The position numbers and the translations under genes were made by a program. This document shows positions 62,501 through 64,000 of a DNA stretch of 64,000 nt, one piece after another (within the stretch, counting starts at the first letter, position 1; each line of letters opens with the position of its first letter). The notes below the pieces were generated by a model that was given only the letters and a program-made list of their open reading frames with translations, was not told the origin of the DNA and did no database searches. Origin of the DNA: Spirodela intermedia. Taxonomy: Eukaryota > Streptophyta > Magnoliopsida > Alismatales > Araceae. The stretch is taken from positions 4,659,501-4,723,500 of the forward strand of contig LR746278.1 in the NCBI GenBank assembly GCA_902729315.2, given 5' to 3'.

Positions 62501-64000
62501 ATCCAACTGTTCTGTTGCATTAATTCGACGCAGTTTCCGGGCAATACAACAATTTATAACCTGCAATTGCTGATGCAGACGACAGCAATCTAAATCAGGA
62601 TTTTCATCCAGCGGCATGTGAGGAATTGGTTTTCCCACAGACCATCGTCTCTTCAGCTACAGATATAAATAATTTCCGATTAAAATTCATTTCGATAATT
62701 AAGACAATAGTAAATTTCATTGGCATGGTATAGATACAAAAGTGGTATGTTATGTTGCAAACTTCAGGATCATCAAAAAGTAATTTCTGATCGCAATATA
62801 AAACCTGTTCCTGAGGTTTACACAGCTCCATGCAGAAAACAAATGCACAACACAATGTTGAGTTGAAACACTCAATAAGGTTCACACTTTCTCCTTGAGC
62901 GGTTCTTTTCCAAAAAATTGTAAACAGAGGTGGCAAAGACAGTAAATCATGAAACTGATGCAACAATGGCCCTATCTAATGTAGACTAATTTTAGGTCAA
63001 CCCTTTATGCAAAAATATTACGTTTTCTTGTCAAAATTGGATAAACGAACAGACATTTGTACATTTTTCGTAAGGTAGAGTACAAGAACCAGCCTAATTA
63101 AACACATCCACTCATTTACTAGGCTACAACAGTCTGACATAGTGGGAAACAACACTCCAAAATGGGACAAGGGAGAGAGGAACATCAAATCAGCTGATAT
63201 GAATGTGACAGGCAATAATGATAACGAAGGTGATAACAACCATCTTCAAAGCAGGTTTTTTTCCATCCCTGTTTCCCAAACTTGTCTTTTTCTTACCATT
63301 GACAGAAGGAGAGACAATGGCAAAAGGCAATTATGATGCTGTCACGATATCATACTCAGTCATTCCCCCATGCCTACCTTTCACATCAAAACAGATCATC
63401 TTCGACCATTATAGCATATTTTCTACAAGGAATGACTAACTTGGATGATCAAAGATGGCCACAAAAGAAGAGTAACTGATCAGGTGGGTTCACCTCACAC
63501 TATCAGAGCAACAACTTTCAACCAAATTAAAGTCCTTTATAAATCACTGCCTTATGCGTTGGTCCAGGAGAATGGCCAGTCCCCAATATGTCATACTCTT
63601 TCAAAGAACCGCTCTTTTGACTTTTCTGCCTGATTCACATCATGGGTCTTAGGCCATTTATGCCAACAAAGGGGCTAGTGACTTCATATGTGATGCAGCT
63701 ATGACTAGTTTAACATAAGATTCCAGAAAAGGTTATGACTTCAAAGAATCTACATTGCACATAATATCAAATTGACACCAAACTGTAAATTTTTAATAGC
63801 ATTCGTCCGAAATTTGATAAAATGAAGCACCAACAGTCACGTCTGTAGAATAATCTCAAACAGTTTTATGAATATGATTGATCTAACTTCACTTACTTTA
63901 AATCCTATACTGAGTGATCATTTTTTCCAAGAGTAAAATCGTACAGAAATTCACGAAGTGCTGTGGCATTGTTGGCTACTAACTTCTCAATGTAAATAGA
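53593..64000 (-). CDS. RAB3GAP1: Rab3 GTPase-activating protein catalytic subunit, C-terminal part (5' end outside window)
   Basis: Homologue of the catalytic subunit of Rab3GAP, a cytosolic Rab regulator of membrane traffic. Minus-strand exons from 5' to 3': 63912-64000 (continues beyond the edge), 62318-62656, 62156-62220, 58063-58111, 57814-57952, 55919-56003, 55766-55839, 54024-54154, 53593-53898. Junctions are GT..AG and in phase. The last eight encode 395 residues plus stop. Diagnostic blocks: [77 protein letters not shown] (the segment around the family's catalytic Arg), [27 protein letters not shown] and [15 protein letters not shown]. An acidic/polar tail ends in EGDWAGS. The large 4-kb intron is 58112-62155. 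Joining 63912 directly to 62656 is phase-compatible, but I could not exclude a small exon between them. The function in plants is inferred. Confidence 0.9.
56200..56750 (-). mobile_element. Gypsy-type LTR copy inside a Rab3GAP intron
   Basis: The segment starting near 56335 (ATACAACTTGATGCAGAAAAAG, AGAGTAGAAATTTGAGCC, later AGCCTTTAAATCAACTGAAA and CTGCTGTTACTCTCCTC) matches the LTR at 52439-52950 in block order. Two internal related segments (about 56279-56321 and 56442-56487) both read AT-CC-TGAAT/AAAT..ACA-GGATCA-A-TAACGCC-CTTGAAT. It lies in the intron 56004-57813 without recognisable coding, so it is a solo LTR or a truncated element. Confidence 0.6.
58650..58930. other. Compositionally distinct segment in the large Rab3GAP intron
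   Basis: Within the AT-rich 4-kb intron this stretch is less AT-biased and holds an open frame of 111 codons on the minus strand (58457-58792, including [12 protein letters not shown] and [11 protein letters not shown]), with 78 codons on the plus strand. It is not part of the Rab3GAP protein. An inserted organellar or transposon fragment is possible but not demonstrated. Confidence 0.3.

Overview
The window is nuclear DNA from a flowering plant. Genes are split into many exons by AT-rich GT..AG introns. Proteins match plant families throughout (UTP6, V-ATPase subunit G, the SKL-ended peroxisomal protease DEG15, secreted glycine-rich proteins, Rab3GAP catalytic subunit). Gene-poor stretches are filled with decayed Ty1/copia and Ty3/gypsy LTR retrotransposons and GA/CT microsatellites. 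The sequence alone does not let me name the species, or decide between monocot, magnoliid and eudicot. No tRNA, rRNA, CRISPR or bacterial-type feature was seen.

Layout. 1-1.6 kb: AT-rich, probably the 3' end of a retrotransposon. 1.79-7.59 kb (+): complete six-exon UTP6 gene. 7.6-8.9 kb: intergenic, with a 142-bp-period duplication. 8.9-14.4 kb (+): V-ATPase subunit G, three coding exons behind a probable 5'UTR intron of 2.4 kb. 15.27-22.02 kb (+): complete 14-exon DEG15 protease ending in SKL. 24.7-38.9 kb (+): a cluster of three related secreted glycine-rich protein genes. Two look functional. The third has lost its glycine repeats and its TATA region. 26-33.5 kb, inside that cluster: copia relics in two opposite orientations. 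38.9-41.6 kb: unassigned. 41.65-47.65 kb (+): one nearly full-length but dead copia element with two LTRs and an unusual 28-bp tandem repeat next to its primer-binding site. 47.7-50.3 kb: unassigned. 50.3-52.95 kb (-): a collapsed gypsy element between related LTRs. 53.59-64.0 kb (-): the C-terminal part of a Rab3GAP catalytic-subunit gene. Its start lies beyond the right edge, and one of its introns carries another copy of the gypsy-type LTR.

The five single-copy genes are independent housekeeping genes: ribosome biogenesis, proton pumping, peroxisomal import processing, cell wall/secretion and Rab membrane traffic. No operon-like link is implied. Exon limits were assigned by hand from reading frame, GT..AG sites and remembered family alignments. 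Phase adds up in every gene (UTP6 669 aa, VHA-G 109 aa, DEG15 713 aa, 395 contiguous C-terminal residues of Rab3GAP). The most distinctive region is the glycine-rich gene cluster with shared promoter blocks and one decaying member. I saw no convincing wholly new biological system.
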